This document shows, one piece after another, positions 34,430 to 45,530 of a stretch of 64,000 bases of DNA. Under the pieces are notes generated by a model, which ran no database searches, had not been told where the DNA came from, and was given only the letters and a program-made list of their open reading frames with translations. Every line of letters begins with the position of its first letter. The first letter of the stretch is position 1. A program made the position numbers and the translations under genes. Source of the DNA: Oreohelix idahoensis (Eukaryota; Mollusca; Gastropoda; Stylommatophora; Oreohelicidae); contig JAMPIV010000577.1 of the NCBI GenBank assembly GCA_024509875.1, positions 272,001 to 336,000 of the forward strand. Reading direction: 5' to 3'.

Positions 34430-34848
34430 TTAAGTGGCATCATGTGGGCATCTGGACAGAATGTCCGCCATCACATTTTCTGAACCACGGATAGCTCGTA
34501 CCGAAAAATGAAAAGGTTGAAGAGCGATTGCGTATCGAGTTGATCTCGAGCTCTTCAAGTTTTTACTTTGGATAGCCGTAAGAGCTTTTTGGTCAGTTTC
34601 CACTACGAAATGCGCGCTCAGAAGGAATCTTTGGAGTTTGAGAATTGACCAAACCATTGCCAATAATTCACGGTCTAAAACCGAGTAATTCCTTTCTGCA
34701 GCATTAAGTTTTCTGGATATGTACATTACAGGATGCAGAGTTCCAGAGTACTCTTGCATTAGTGCCGCTCCAATCCCAGTGGATGAAGCGTCACTACGAA
34801 GAACAAATGTCTTATCTGTTGTAGGTAACACTAAAATAGGTGGTGATG
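34430..34848 (-). pseudogene. Element A RNase H domain (out of frame with RT)
   Basis: The ORF from about 34,831 encodes FVLRSDASSTGIGAALMQ (first catalytic Asp), SVLDRELLAMVWSILK (catalytic Glu), VVETDQKALTAI (Asp) and ENVMADILSRC (last Asp). This is the complete acidic set of a Ty3/Gypsy RNase H, which removes the RNA template during reverse transcription. It is joined to RT in related copies. Here a one-base insertion in a T run near 34,846 puts it in another frame, so the polyprotein would end early unless a ribosome shifted. It stops at TAA near 34,430. No integrase follows it, confirming the unusual domain order. Confidence 0.92.
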
Positions 34849-36737
34849 AAAAACATAGTTTTGATCTTCTCTAGTGAAGATTGGCATTCATGAGACCAGT
34901 GAACCATGTTAGGCGACCCTTTCTTTAATAGTGTAGAGAGAGGTGCCATGATAGAGGACAGATTCGGAATGAAACGTCCATAAAATTGTATGAGACCTAA
35001 AAGACTTCGCACTTGCTTTTTAGTCCTAGGGATAGAGATGTTAAGTATCTTAGTGATATTATGGTCTTCTGTCTTCAAGAAACCGTGACCTACTCGATGG
35101 CCTAAGAAAGCAATTTCGCTAAAGCCAATACAAGCTTTAGATGGTTTTGCTGTCAGGTTATACTCACGCAGAGTTGATAATAATTCAACTAATCCTGAAT
35201 AGTGATCTTCCCAAGTATCGCTGAAAAGACAGATGTCGTCTAGATAAGCAATGACATCTGACCGATACGATAGGATTCGACGCATCATGCGTACAAATGT
35301 AGCTGGTGCGTTCATAAGGCCGAAAGGCATAAAATTCCATTGGAAAAGGCCTCTGGGAGTAGAGAAAGCGGTAAGAGGTTTGGCGCGTTCGGATAATGGA
35401 ACTTGCCAATATCCTTTAGACAAATCAAGTTTAGTGAAAAAATGCGATTTAGAAAGACGAGTAAGTAACTCTTCTAGTAAAGGCATAGGTTCAGCATCGA
35501 ACTTCGTAACTTGATTCAATTTGCGATAGTCAACGCAAAGACGTATGTTATTGTCTTTTTTTCGAACAATAACCATCGGCGAAGAATATGCAGAAGTGGA
35601 TGGTTCGATTATTTGTAAATCTATCATTTCATCCAACTCCTTTTCAACCTGTGTTTTGAAATGTATAGGGATAGGATAAGGCCTAACCCTAATTGGAGTA
35701 TGTTCAGTTAGAACAATGTCATGCTCAATGACATGAGTTTGTCCAGGGATGTCAGTGAGGACATCCTGAAATGTTTGTAACATAGACGAAACTTGTCGCC
35801 GTTCTCCTAGAGACAAATCAGGAGAAACAGTAACGTCTTTCCATGATTCACTAGAATGAAGTGGGATCATTGGAAGCGGGAGATTAACATCCGAAAAACT
35901 TGTTTCCTCATCCTGTATTACAGACAGTGATAAGTAATGACCATGTTTGACATGAGAATCGTCCGTTGCCTGGAAAATAGGCTGTAGATAGTCAGGACGT
36001 TCATGGAACTCCGTAAGCATATTGATGTGGAAGGTTTTATGCTTCCCGTTAATATCGACGATGTAGTCAACATCTGAAATTTTCGATATTATATCGTACG
36101 GACCTTTCCAACTAATAAGGAGTCTATTTTCACGACAAGGTAGCAAAACAAATGCTTTGTCACCAGGACAAAGTTGTCGTAAAGTTCTCTTCTTATTAGC
36201 AAATTGTCTTGCCTTCTGCTTAGCAAACTCAGAAGAGGACGTTGCCAATTTGCATGCTTCGATAATCTTTTGTCTCAGCGCGATGACATACTCGTAAGAA
36301 GATTTTGTGTCATCGTCAATATTGTCAGCTGTTATAAGATCATGCAGCAAAGACATTGGGCCGCGCGGTCGCGCGCCAAAGACAAGTTCAAAGGGCGAAA
36401 ACCCTGTATGTTCATTGGGGACCTCTCTGTACGCGAAGAGGGCCGCGGGTAAAACCCTATCCCAATCCTGAGGATGATCCTCAGTTATCTTCCCTAATAA
36501 GTTCTTAAGTGTTCTATTTAGTCGCTCGACCATCCCATTGGACATAGGATGATAGATGCTACTCAAAGATCTCTCTATCTGTAGAGTAGACATTACTTGA
36601 GACATGGTATCCGATATCAGTTGGGTGCCATGATCTGATAATATTTCTCCGGGGAATCCCAGCCGAGAAAATATAAGCCAAAGAGCATCTGCAATGTCAG
36701 CGGTAGTAATGCTCTTTAGAGGGATAGCCTCTGGCCA
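34812..36737 (-). pseudogene. Element A integrase core (second half), integrase C-terminus and reverse transcriptase
   Basis: The frame is open from the deletion near 36,737 to 34,812. It begins inside the integrase core: ILSDHGTQ with the second catalytic Asp, then 35 residues on SNGMVERLN with the catalytic Glu (DX35E). An integrase C-terminal region follows (LISWKGPYDIISKISDVDY). RT then starts at VRPYPIPIHFKTQVEKELDE, with LCVDYRKLNQVT, FTKLDLSKGYWQVPL (first Asp), FMPFGLMNAPATF and the catalytic box AYLDDICLFS, where the usual YVDD or YIDD reads YLDD. The thumb (LGHRVGHGFLK, QVRSLLGLIQFYGRFIPN) is complete. Integrase upstream of RT in one frame is directly visible. The frame ends at a one-base shift before RNase H. 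Confidence 0.95.
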
Positions 36738-39258
36738 ACGTTAAGATAAACTGATGTCCTCTAGCAGATTTGATCTTGAATGGACCAATGATGTCTATCG
36801 CCATTTTCTGGAATGGACGAATAGGAATATCTGCAGCCTGAATAGGCGCAGCATGACGAGGACCTTTGGATTTGACTTCTTGACATACTTTACAGGATCG
36901 ACAATAGATCCGTATGTCCTTGTTCACAAAAGGCCAAAAGAAAGCCGCAAGAACTCTTGACTTTGTACGGGAAAAACCCATGTGACCAGCACACTGAGAG
37001 TCGTGTGCATGTTGTAAGATCTTAACTCTCAAATTCTTGGGTACAAGAATCTGAGAATGACTTGACTTAGTGGAGTCTTGCACCATACGTACAAGTACGC
37101 CATTCTTCATTGTAATCCAAGATTTACAATTTGAATCTTTATTCGGATCACCTTTCGTTACAAGAGTGAAGAATTTCTTAAGAGTCGGATCTTCTTCTTG
37201 TTGTTTTATAAACGAGTCACGAGAAATTACCAAGGGATCATCTCGGTTATGCACTTCATTATCTTCAACAGATGAAGTTTCAGGCATATTGAGAGCTTGA
37301 GCTCTAGTGACTACTGCATTAGCAGATTGCATATTTTGATTTTCCCAAACGGAAATTTGCTCCGGAGTACATTCTTTGACTCCGTGAATGCGACCGATGA
37401 TAAGATCAGCGATCGGATCCGGCAAAAGACATGCGTGTACATCTCCTGTGAAGAAAGGAGTAGCAATCCTAATGATAGCGGTAGAGTATTTCTCTATGGT
37501 GCCGCCAAATGTTACGCATTTGACTACTTTGCCTGTAGAATGAGAAGGATCTATGAGTGACTGCCTAACCCCAATAGTTGTGCATCCAGAATCAAAAAGT
37601 ACTGAGACTGGATTGTCATTTACTAAACCTTTGTGTAAGACAAGAGAACCTCTCCCATCATGCGCGATTGACGCAGGAAGAGCGGGAAGAGGATGGCCAC
37701 AGCTTAAAGTAGACACTGTGGTTGGCTCAAATAATGTTTTGCATTGGGGGCACTGAGATGCTCTCCCAAAATCAAAAGCGGCACATGCCATATTATTAGA
37801 GTCATCATTATCTTTATTTTGTTTATAGGCTTCGTGGGACTCTTGCTGTGCAGAGTTCGCCTGGTAATGAGCTTTATGTTTTTTGAATTGTGCTCTACCT
37901 CTGTTATTATTGCCTCTGTACTTATCATTGTTTCCACCATTATAACCTCTACTCGGGTTTGAATCATAGCTCCTTTGGTTACTATCATCATATTCATTAT
38001 AATGAGTATCTCGGTAATTATGATCCTGATGTCTCCATGAAGGAAAACTTGGATAGTTTCTAGAATGACTTCCTTTGCGAAAGTTCCTGTAATTATGACC
38101 ACCCCTGAATCGAGGGCTGTCAGCTCTTCTCCAGGTATTCGAAGAAGAACCCTGAAATGATTGGTTACCTTGGTTCTGATAACTGTAATAGTTACCTTTT
38201 TTATTAAACTTATTTTGAGGTCCTTGGAATTTGTGAGAGTGATTAGGGTTGTATGGTGTTGCAGAAGCAACTGGCATACCTTCTTTAACCTTACTATTGC
38301 TAATAGCTACGTCCGGATGTGCAGTGACGTATTGGGTACAATACTGTTCCATTTCTTTTAGAGACTTAGGTTTACGCTCATGTAAGAATTCGAGGAAAGG
38401 TTTATTTATACTTGACATAATCTTGTCTCTGAGTATCAAGTCCATAAGGGCTTCATAAGTCTTTTCTGTTTTGGATAGCTCAATCCAACGATCAAATGTA
38501 AGTCGTGTCCTTGCAATGAATTCTGAGAATTCTACACCTGCCTCAGGCACCATTGTCTTAAACAACTTCCGATAACCCTCTTCAGACAACTGATACTTCT
38601 TTAATAAGGCTGCCCTAATAACATCATAGTTATCTTTGTCAGCCTCTTCAACCAAACTTAAACTAGTCAGAGAATCACCTTTCAGATTTTCTGATAACTG
38701 GTTAGCATATTGTGATTTGTCCACATTATGTGCTCGACACGAGCGTTCAAATCTGTTTAGCCAGAATGTTATGTCATCACTGGAAGGGTTGAACGCTGGT
38801 ACCTTGACCTTGTAAGTAAAGGGTTTACCATTACCACTAGATGCTTGATTAACATTACTTATGTTTGTTAACTTTAACTTTTCTAACTCAAATGCTAAAA
38901 TATCTTTTTGGTGTTCATGTTCTCTTATTGCTTTTTTTTCTTGAGCTTCAGCTTGTAATTTTCTCTCTTCTGCAGCAGCCTGTAATTTTTTCTCTTCAGC
39001 AGCAGCTTCATCTTTTCTTTTCTCTTTTTCCATTTCCATCTGGAATCTTTTTTCATCAGTCTGTATCTGCAATTTCTTTTGTTCATCCTCTCTTTGTAAT
39101 TTTCTTTCCTCAGCTTCTAATTTCTTTTCTTCAATCAATGCTTTTCTTTCTTCAGCAGCCAATGCTTTGTCATATTGAGCAACTGCCCATTCTTCTAACT
39201 GCTGACCAGTCTTATCAAGAGCCCTGCCTTGTGTGATAAAATAATCCAAGGTAGACAT
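36697..39258 (-). CDS. Element A Gag, protease and first part of integrase
   Basis: An 853-codon ORF. The start ATG is supported by the same MST-x-x-YFI-x-QG beginning in elements B and D. Residues 30-130 are a Glu/Lys-rich coiled coil. About 150-315 is capsid, whose second part (GYRKLF to VTAH) resembles the SCAN fold. About 340-470 is a basic, Asn/Gly/Arg-rich nucleocapsid-like stretch. C503-x2-C506-x13-C520-x-H522 is an atypical zinc motif. Protease has LFDSGCTTIG with D556-S557-G558 and LIIGRIHG. The integrase zinc domain uses H752, H759, C789 and C792, and D822 is the first catalytic Asp (MAIDIIGPF). At about residue 840 a 20-base deletion relative to element B shifts the frame, and the ORF ends 13 residues later. 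Confidence 0.93.
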   Translation of the reverse strand: MSTLDYFITQGRALDKTGQQLEEWAVAQYDKALAAEERKALIEEKKLEAEERKLQREDEQKKLQIQTDEKRFQMEMEKEKRKDEAAAEEKKLQAAAEERKLQAEAQEKKAIREHEHQKDILAFELEKLKLTNISNVNQASSGNGKPFTYKVKVPAFNPSSDDITFWLNRFERSCRAHNVDKSQYANQLSENLKGDSLTSLSLVEEADKDNYDVIRAALLKKYQLSEEGYRKLFKTMVPEAGVEFSEFIARTRLTFDRWIELSKTEKTYEALMDLILRDKIMSSINKPFLEFLHERKPKSLKEMEQYCTQYVTAHPDVAISNSKVKEGMPVASATPYNPNHSHKFQGPQNKFNKKGNYYSYQNQGNQSFQGSSSNTWRRADSPRFRGGHNYRNFRKGSHSRNYPSFPSWRHQDHNYRDTHYNEYDDSNQRSYDSNPSRGYNGGNNDKYRGNNNRGRAQFKKHKAHYQANSAQQESHEAYKQNKDNDDSNNMACAAFDFGRASQCPQCKTLFEPTTVSTLSCGHPLPALPASIAHDGRGSLVLHKGLVNDNPVSVLFDSGCTTIGVRQSLIDPSHSTGKVVKCVTFGGTIEKYSTAIIRIATPFFTGDVHACLLPDPIADLIIGRIHGVKECTPEQISVWENQNMQSANAVVTRAQALNMPETSSVEDNEVHNRDDPLVISRDSFIKQQEEDPTLKKFFTLVTKGDPNKDSNCKSWITMKNGVLVRMVQDSTKSSHSQILVPKNLRVKILQHAHDSQCAGHMGFSRTKSRVLAAFFWPFVNKDIRIYCRSCKVCQEVKSKGPRHAAPIQAADIPIRPFQKMAIDIIGPFKIKSARGHQFILTLARGYPSKEHYYR

Positions 39259-40537
39259 CTTGTCTAATAAGATCAGTAATTTGCAAAAGTAAATAAATTT
39301 ACTTTCTTAGTCTTAATCAAAGACTTTGTATGATAACTTTGTAACCTGTGAAAAATAGTACTTAACTATCCCAATCACTGTGGGAAACAAGCCTTACAAA
39401 GGTCTTGTATAAATCCTTATATAATAACAGCTATAAGTTGCTGGTTCACTCTATAATATAAGTGCAGTGCACCAGAAATAGTGTTTTATATCATCAACTG
39501 TGTACCTTTAGTAATAGCAATTAACTATCAGTTGATTCTTGTACATCAATTTATATGATCAACTATATTTTAAATAGTGTATGTCGATCAGGCACAAAAC
39601 AAAACAGTTATACAGAAGAACATGAAAACATTTGCGGAAATGAAATAAATCAAATGGGAAAAACAATAAAAGATAAACCGCAAGAGGATAACAAATACAA
39701 ATAACGCCACAGTATATAAATATAAATTGAGAATAGAACTGAAAGATAGAATAGGGTAGACCAACAAATTACAAACAAATCAAAACAAACTAAAGAACAG
39801 AGGAATATTACAAAAACAACAATGAGTACAGACTTCACAGCTAACACTAATAGCAACAGCTGTCGCAGCAAATTTTCAATAAAGAAAATTGCACCTATAG
39901 AAACGCACACATCAGACCCTCTATTACGTGGGATACTCTGTTGTGTGACACCGCCCAACGAAAACAACAACCCGCTGGATACCAACAAATATCACATATA
40001 AATATTTAAACATAAATACATAATTGCATAAATAGTATGGCAATATGATGTAAATAGAGTGTTGCAGAAAGAATGTGTTGTAAAGAAGGCTCAGTTACAC
40101 TGCCTAATAGTACAGTACTGTGGTACTTTATTAAACAAATACTTCTGGTCTAATTATTTTAAATTCAACACAGAAATAGAAGCTCCATCGTTGATTTGAA
40201 TGATAATAATCAATGTAGGACTTCTCAGTTCAATAACATTTCCTTTCGCAAACACTGTCAAATATTCTCCAGTCCTGATGTGTAATGTTCTATGTTTCAA
40301 CCAAGCTCGCTGTGTAACACTGTCAGTTGTATGGCAAATGTCCAATGAACCAAATGTCAACAAACCCTGACCTAGTTACTGCATACTCTCGACAGGACAG
40401 GTCACGCTGACATCACTGTAGAGTTGTACTGTTGATGTATTTGTGTGTCGTAACAGACCCCAAGGAACGTCTGGTCTCAGTAGTTTACTTCTCAATATGG
40501 TCACTGTGCAGGTTGACCCAGGAAGCTGGCCACCAGT
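39259..40537 (-). other. Element A leader with primer-binding site
   Basis: Untranslated leader of about 1.28 kb. Next to the 5' LTR, TGGTGGCCAGCTTCC (minus strand from 40,535) starts two bases after the LTR end and is the likely primer-binding site; the tRNA is not assigned. A T-rich block around 39,690-39,800 (minus: TTTTGATTTGTTTGTAA, then TTTCAGTTCTATTC) is shared with the leaders of elements B and D. Confidence 0.75.
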
Positions 40538-42113
40538 TGTTAAAGTCTTTCTTTGTGTAGTTGTTAACTCATACTGGCTACTAGTTGTTGAATCATGCTT
40601 TATTTGCTAAATGATGTGAATGTCCACCAGTGGATAAATGTAGATGTTGGGACTGGTGTAGTAAAGTGTAACGATTGTCAACTCATCAAACCCAGCACAG
40701 TTTTGGTCATACAGGTCATCTTGTCCTGGAACGTGATGAGGCTCCGGCAAGAATGTGAGTGTAAACAATGAGTGTGTATCTGAATGTCAGTACGCGAATG
40801 GTAGAATGATTCGATAGAGTTGACAGGTTGGTAGTACATCACTCATACTCACACTGTTCGAATTCAAGAAGTACTGGAACTACGGTGGTCTTTTTATAAC
40901 ATTTAATGGGACGCACACTTGGACAGTACGTGTATGGTTACAGGAACAAATGTCGACATAGACAGTATAATGTTGATCACAGGAATATCATCTTAAGTTA
41001 GCATTCATGCTTGGCAAATATCATAATGGAGCATTCGTAAATAAACATTCAGCGTTCCATCATGTAAATCATCTGGCTTTACTGACTGGGCACGTCAGAC
41101 CATAACCAATACATAGGAAGGCTCCTAGACCTAACCTCGTCTAGCGAATATTCCTTCACGTAAAGTTCAATATATATATATTTCATAATATAGGAATCCC
41201 AGACATGGGTTCTCACATGTAGCAGTGATCTCTTGGTTCATCGAGCGATAGTACAGGCATCCCTTTTTCTCACTCGATAAATACAAAGTATATGAATTTC
41301 AACATGGCTGTTCTCTCTCTCGTGAGCTTCACTCACTATAGAATATAGACCAAAATTAGTCATTCATTAAATGTCCTCATTTCTTCATAGGTTCTCTCAT
41401 AGAGGTAATTGAATAATATCATACAATCCAGTGCTGATACATAGGAATGTCTTCTTCCTTTGAATGGATATTCTTTTTAAAAGTACCACTGTGCATCTGC
41501 TTATCAACAACGATGGCGAAGCCCAAGTTCATAATAAATTGTGGTTTTACCTTTTTATGCGAAATATAACTTTGCCATTCCTTGGCAAAAGAGAATAAAC
41601 ACTGGGGTAAAGTACATACAACATGTCTAAATGATTATCACTTTTCCCCATCCATATATAGATCACTATTTCGGCAAAAAAGCCTGCTACAACAAAACTC
41701 GGCATCCTCACAGGATGACAGCCATGGATCACCCCCTTTTCTAGCGATACTTCCGCTGCATAGCCTTTGACCTTTTCTAGCGACAACCAAATTAGTTCGA
41801 CTTAGAAATGCAAAGATATCCATATATAAGACAGACTCGTCCTACTCATACAAACACTACGTATAAATTCAGGCCATAGATATACTGAAGCAAGAACAAT
41901 CTATTCCTACCCAGCCACAGAATAAATCGCAGTAGGCCTAGAGTCGTCTGCGGAGTCCGATCGAAGATGACAGAACTATTTTCAAGGGAAGCAACCCAAA
42001 AATGACTTCTCCTTAAGCACTTAAAAAGGAAATACTTTGCTTACAAAATATTTGCGAACATAATAAGAATATAAATGTATTATATTGCAAGATAGTAAAA
42101 ATTGCCCTTTACA
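40538..42113 (-). repeat. Element A 5' LTR
   Basis: 1,576 bp, same length as the 3' LTR. By eye there are about a dozen single-base differences or one-base indels (for example near 40,703, 41,162 and 41,453). Followed by the target duplication ATATC at 42,114-42,118. Confidence 0.95.
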
Positions 42114-42149
42114 ATATCATGTAAATCACAATAGTTCAATACATCCAAT

Positions 42150-42590
42150 AGATCAATGACTCTTCTAAGCAAACTGCCGGCATCGCAGTGCTAATAATAT
42201 CTCAATGGCTCCTCTAAGTAAACTGCAGGTATCGCAGTATAATAATATCTCAATGGCTCCTCTAAGCAAACTGCAGGTATCGCAGTATAATAATATCTCA
42301 ATGGCTCGTCTAAGCAAACTGCAGGCATCGCAGTATAATAATATCTCAATGGCTCCTCTAAGCAAACTGCAGGCATCGCAGTGCTAATAATATCTCAATG
42401 GCTCCTCTAAGCAAACTGCAGGCATCGCAGTGCTAATAATATCTCAATGCCTCCTCTAAGTAAACTGCAGTCATCGCAGGGCTAATAATATCTCAATGGC
42501 TCCTCTAAGCAAACTGCCGGTATCGCAGTATAATAATATCTCAATGGCTCCTCTAAGCAAACTGCAGGTATCGCAGTATAATAATATAAA
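42150..42590. repeat. 48-bp minisatellite (9 units)
   Basis: Units of 48-49 bp: AATAATATCTCAATGGCTCC, TCTAAGCAAACTGCAGG and a variable CATCGCAGTGCT or TATCGCAGTAT. Because 48 is a multiple of three, the array gives repetitive ORFs on both strands; these are not genes. It starts about 30 bases from element A's insertion site. Confidence 0.96.
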
Positions 42591-44829
42591 TGTTCTTTTT
42601 ACCTTCTCTGATAACATCAGGAATAAGCCACATAAATATAAACCATCAATCCTCGGCTTTAGAAATATATATCAGGGGAAACCTCCAACATTTTAATCTC
42701 ACAAAACTATCTTCCCCGTACACACAGTCAGAAAAACATCGCGGAGCTCCTTCTCGGCCAAAACCCAGGGACGACTGTCACGAGATTTGCCGTAACTCAG
42801 CCCCGCTCAACAATCACGCATGCGCGGATAACCGCGAGACGTGAGTTGAGCTCATACGAGAACCTTCTGGAAAGATCTCGAACGATATTCGAGAAAAAAT
42901 CTCGATCAAATAATTTTAAAGGCGTAAGTAATAAATCAAGGGAGATAACAACAAAATCTGACCTGACATGCAAAAATATTAATGTTTAAATCCCCTTGCT
43001 TAAAAAAACTGACTTTAACAGCGTTATTGATAAAACGCAGATCTATTTTGCGGTATTCGTGAGATACAGTGTCGCAACGTAATGTGTAATTTTAATGAGA
43101 GCAATATGGCTATTATAAGATGGCGTGTGATGAGAAATCAAGAATAATATATCTAGACATAATTTTTGAATTGGACAGTAAGTTTAGTCCTAATAAGCAG
43201 ATGACGATTAGCACAGATTTGTATTAACACTGCATGAACATTTTAACGTGCTATTATTTGAATAATAGTAATGAACAAAGTAGTCTACGTTTTTGACGGC
43301 TATGATAAACGCACCATGTCAGGTGCAAGGCAATTAACAAACTGTGATGTTTGACGTTTCCTTCAATGTAAAAAATATATTACTGCGTGAATGATATCTA
43401 TTGTGATTTTATCGGAGTAAATAAATTGTGTAGAGTCGTCTTCATCACACTTGTTCGTTGGAGAATTTTACGAAGTAGTATTCAAATCAAGTTCACTCAT
43501 TTGTGTTGTTGCAACCTTTGAAGTTAACCTTGACAAAGTACAAATCACAATACTAATTCAAAGAAAGACTAAAATATCACAGTGGTTAAAGAAGAAATGA
43601 ATTTTATTAATGAACAATCATGGTAAAACGCAAATTACTCAGAACGAACCCGCGGTTGCAGAAAATATAATAGAGACAGTAAGAGTCTTGAAAATAACAC
43701 TATAATAAAATAATATATTTTAGAAAGAAAATCTGCAACACTAGCCTCATGCACAACTTCATATTAGGCGCACTGTACGACATGCATGAGGTTGCGATAG
43801 TCCTGTTCTTTCGGAGGAGTACATGGGGCATACACTTCTATACTACCTAGAACAATAAACTTGTACATACATAATGACACCTACTAGGAAAATGTTACCT
43901 ATACAAGCTGTGCTGTCCTCTATTTGATTAGGCAATACATTCTTCTAAACTACTTGGTTCTTGACAAAATCAAAACTACCATAATAAGTAGAATTGAATG
44001 TCTTAGATCCTATGTATTCATCCCTCGTGTCGTTGAAAATTTTCTCCTCCAAGCAGCCAATGACAATTCTGTCTTCATTGAAGAAAAATTTGTTGGCAAA
44101 CATGTGAGGGGACTGAATTAACAGTGGCAAGTCACCTGTGGAGCATAGAATAATCTGTGTTTTTTAACACTGACAATTTATAAGGTTAATTTTGTCTTTA
44201 AAATTTGTTAAACTCATTAGGAGACACTCATTAAGAAAACCAGTTCGTAGCACTACAAGCAGTCAATTTTCTTGAATCCCCAGATTAATAGAAATATAGA
44301 GGAACCAAAAAATAACAGAGGGACAAGAGAACTGAGGGCAGACATAAAAGGAAAAAAAATAAGATATAAAAGATATTGAACAGATGCCAAAGTAAATGGT
44401 CAATGTACCATGAAAAAATTGACAGTCCTGCGTGATCTATCAAATGGGTGTTTAATTTAGTGCCACGGTACAATGCGTGCTTTTTACATATTTTCCCAAC
44501 AATCTGACGGAATTTTGTTGTTTCAGATGTCTCAAAAAGACAGTTATTGTACAAGAGCCTTGACACAGGACGACGTGACGTAAGTGCGTTCATTGCCTAT
44601 GCTCCTTGAGGAGCTGAACAGTGATGACACAGGACAGAAAGCTTGGCATTTTGTTGTGTTGTTGCTGAGGACTTGTGCTGCATCAGTGACTGAAAGGTAT
44701 TGATTGACTGAACAGCTACAACATAATATCATGTGGCTGTGATGCCCACATATAATAACACATAATAATAGCCCCTTCAGTCATAACTGACTATGGGAAT
44801 GCCCCCCAGAGGTGACAGCCCATTAGCTG
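42591..44829. other. Unassigned AT-rich DNA with one dispersed-repeat copy
   Basis: No gene recognised. 44,397-44,545 resembles 31,290-31,440 (ACCATGAAAAAATTGACAGTC, AATGCGTGCTTTTTACATAT, GAATTTTGTTGTTTCAGA). Confidence 0.45.
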
Positions 44830-45147
44830 TTTTTTTTTTTTTTTGGTCTGATGTACTTTTGACGTTTTCTCCTCTTTTCTGCTTGCCGTGATAGCTTCTT
44901 TTCGCCCAATTTGAGGTGGCGCCATAGAGAACATCGCCACTTGGTGCGATTGGCAGCTTCATCTTCCCAAGTTACTAGATTTGTGCCCAGTGCCCTCATG
45001 TTTCTCTTGCATACATCTTTGAACCTCAGCTGTGGTCACCCAACTGTTCTTTTGTCATCTGCCAGTTGTCAGTATAGGATATCTTTCGGAATACGACCAT
45101 CTTCCATGCGGCGGACATGACCAAGCCAGCATAGTATGCGCTGTCTA
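44830..45147 (-). pseudogene. 5'-truncated LINE tail with poly-A
   Basis: On the minus strand from 45,147: RILCWLGHVRRMEDGRIPKD, then PQLRFKDVCKRNMRALG and ANRTKWR, ending at a poly-A tail (T run 44,830-44,844). WLGHVRRMEDGRIPKD and LRFKDVCKRDM are signature strings of the post-RT region of an APE-type LINE. This family differs from the three LINE types near 1.3, 4-7 and 15-16 kb. Two in-frame TGA codons fall where Arg or Gly is expected, so it is dead, probably in part by CpG decay. Only about 100 codons remain. Confidence 0.85.
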
Positions 45148-45404
45148 AACAGTGTATACATGCGTTATCTGATAGTTGGTTTCTTTCTATTGTTTCACAA
45201 TAAAATAACATACATTTACACATATGTATGCCTATGGAATATAACCAGACATCAACTAATACTGGAGAAGATTAAAGATAAAGAGACTAAGTTGTGGTCC
45301 TATAGCAGTTTCGATTTTATTTAGAACGACTGAAAAGCGAGCCAATGTGAAAGCAATTCCAGTAGCTGTGAAAAATTATCTGTGTGATAAAATGAATGAT
45401 TTCA

Positions 45405-45530
45405 TGAATATATGTGAATATGTGATTTCATGAACGTCAGTGTGAAGGAAAGTAGGTAAAAGGTAGTCTATGTAGCAGACACTGCCGAAGGGGTTTGAAG
45501 TTTTTAGAGACTTCACTGTCGTACAGATAG
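45405..45530 (-). mobile_element. Truncated SINE, distal part
   Basis: Matches 47,938-48,050 almost base for base (GAACGTCAGTGTGAAGGAAA, GTAGCAGACACTGCCGAAGG). This is the 3' part of the SINE whose tRNA head ends at 48,237. The head is missing here. Confidence 0.75.

Larger units (their letters stand above)
32404..42113 (-). mobile_element. Element A: full-length Gmr1-like Ty3/Gypsy retrotransposon
   Basis: Two 1,576-bp direct repeats (32,404-33,979 and 40,538-42,113) flank a minus-strand coding region. The 5-bp target duplication ATATC lies at 32,399-32,403 and 42,114-42,118. The order read 5' to 3' on the minus strand is Gag, protease, integrase, reverse transcriptase, RNase H. The RT is of Ty3/Gypsy type, yet integrase precedes it as in Ty1/copia. 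This is the defining layout of the Gmr1-like group. Only two lesions interrupt the polyprotein: a 20-base deletion in the integrase and a one-base insertion between RT and RNase H. About a dozen LTR differences by eye suggest recent insertion. Confidence 0.95.

Noticed and set aside
37704..38270. 188-codon minus-strand Ile/Thr-rich ORF inside element A gag
   Set aside because: Alternate-frame shadow of the Asn/Arg-rich nucleocapsid stretch; the same shadow appears in element B at 53,200-53,799.
42165..42696. Repetitive ORFs (MAPLSKLQ and EEPLRYY types)
   Set aside because: The 48-bp tandem repeat is open in several frames on both strands; no other coding evidence.
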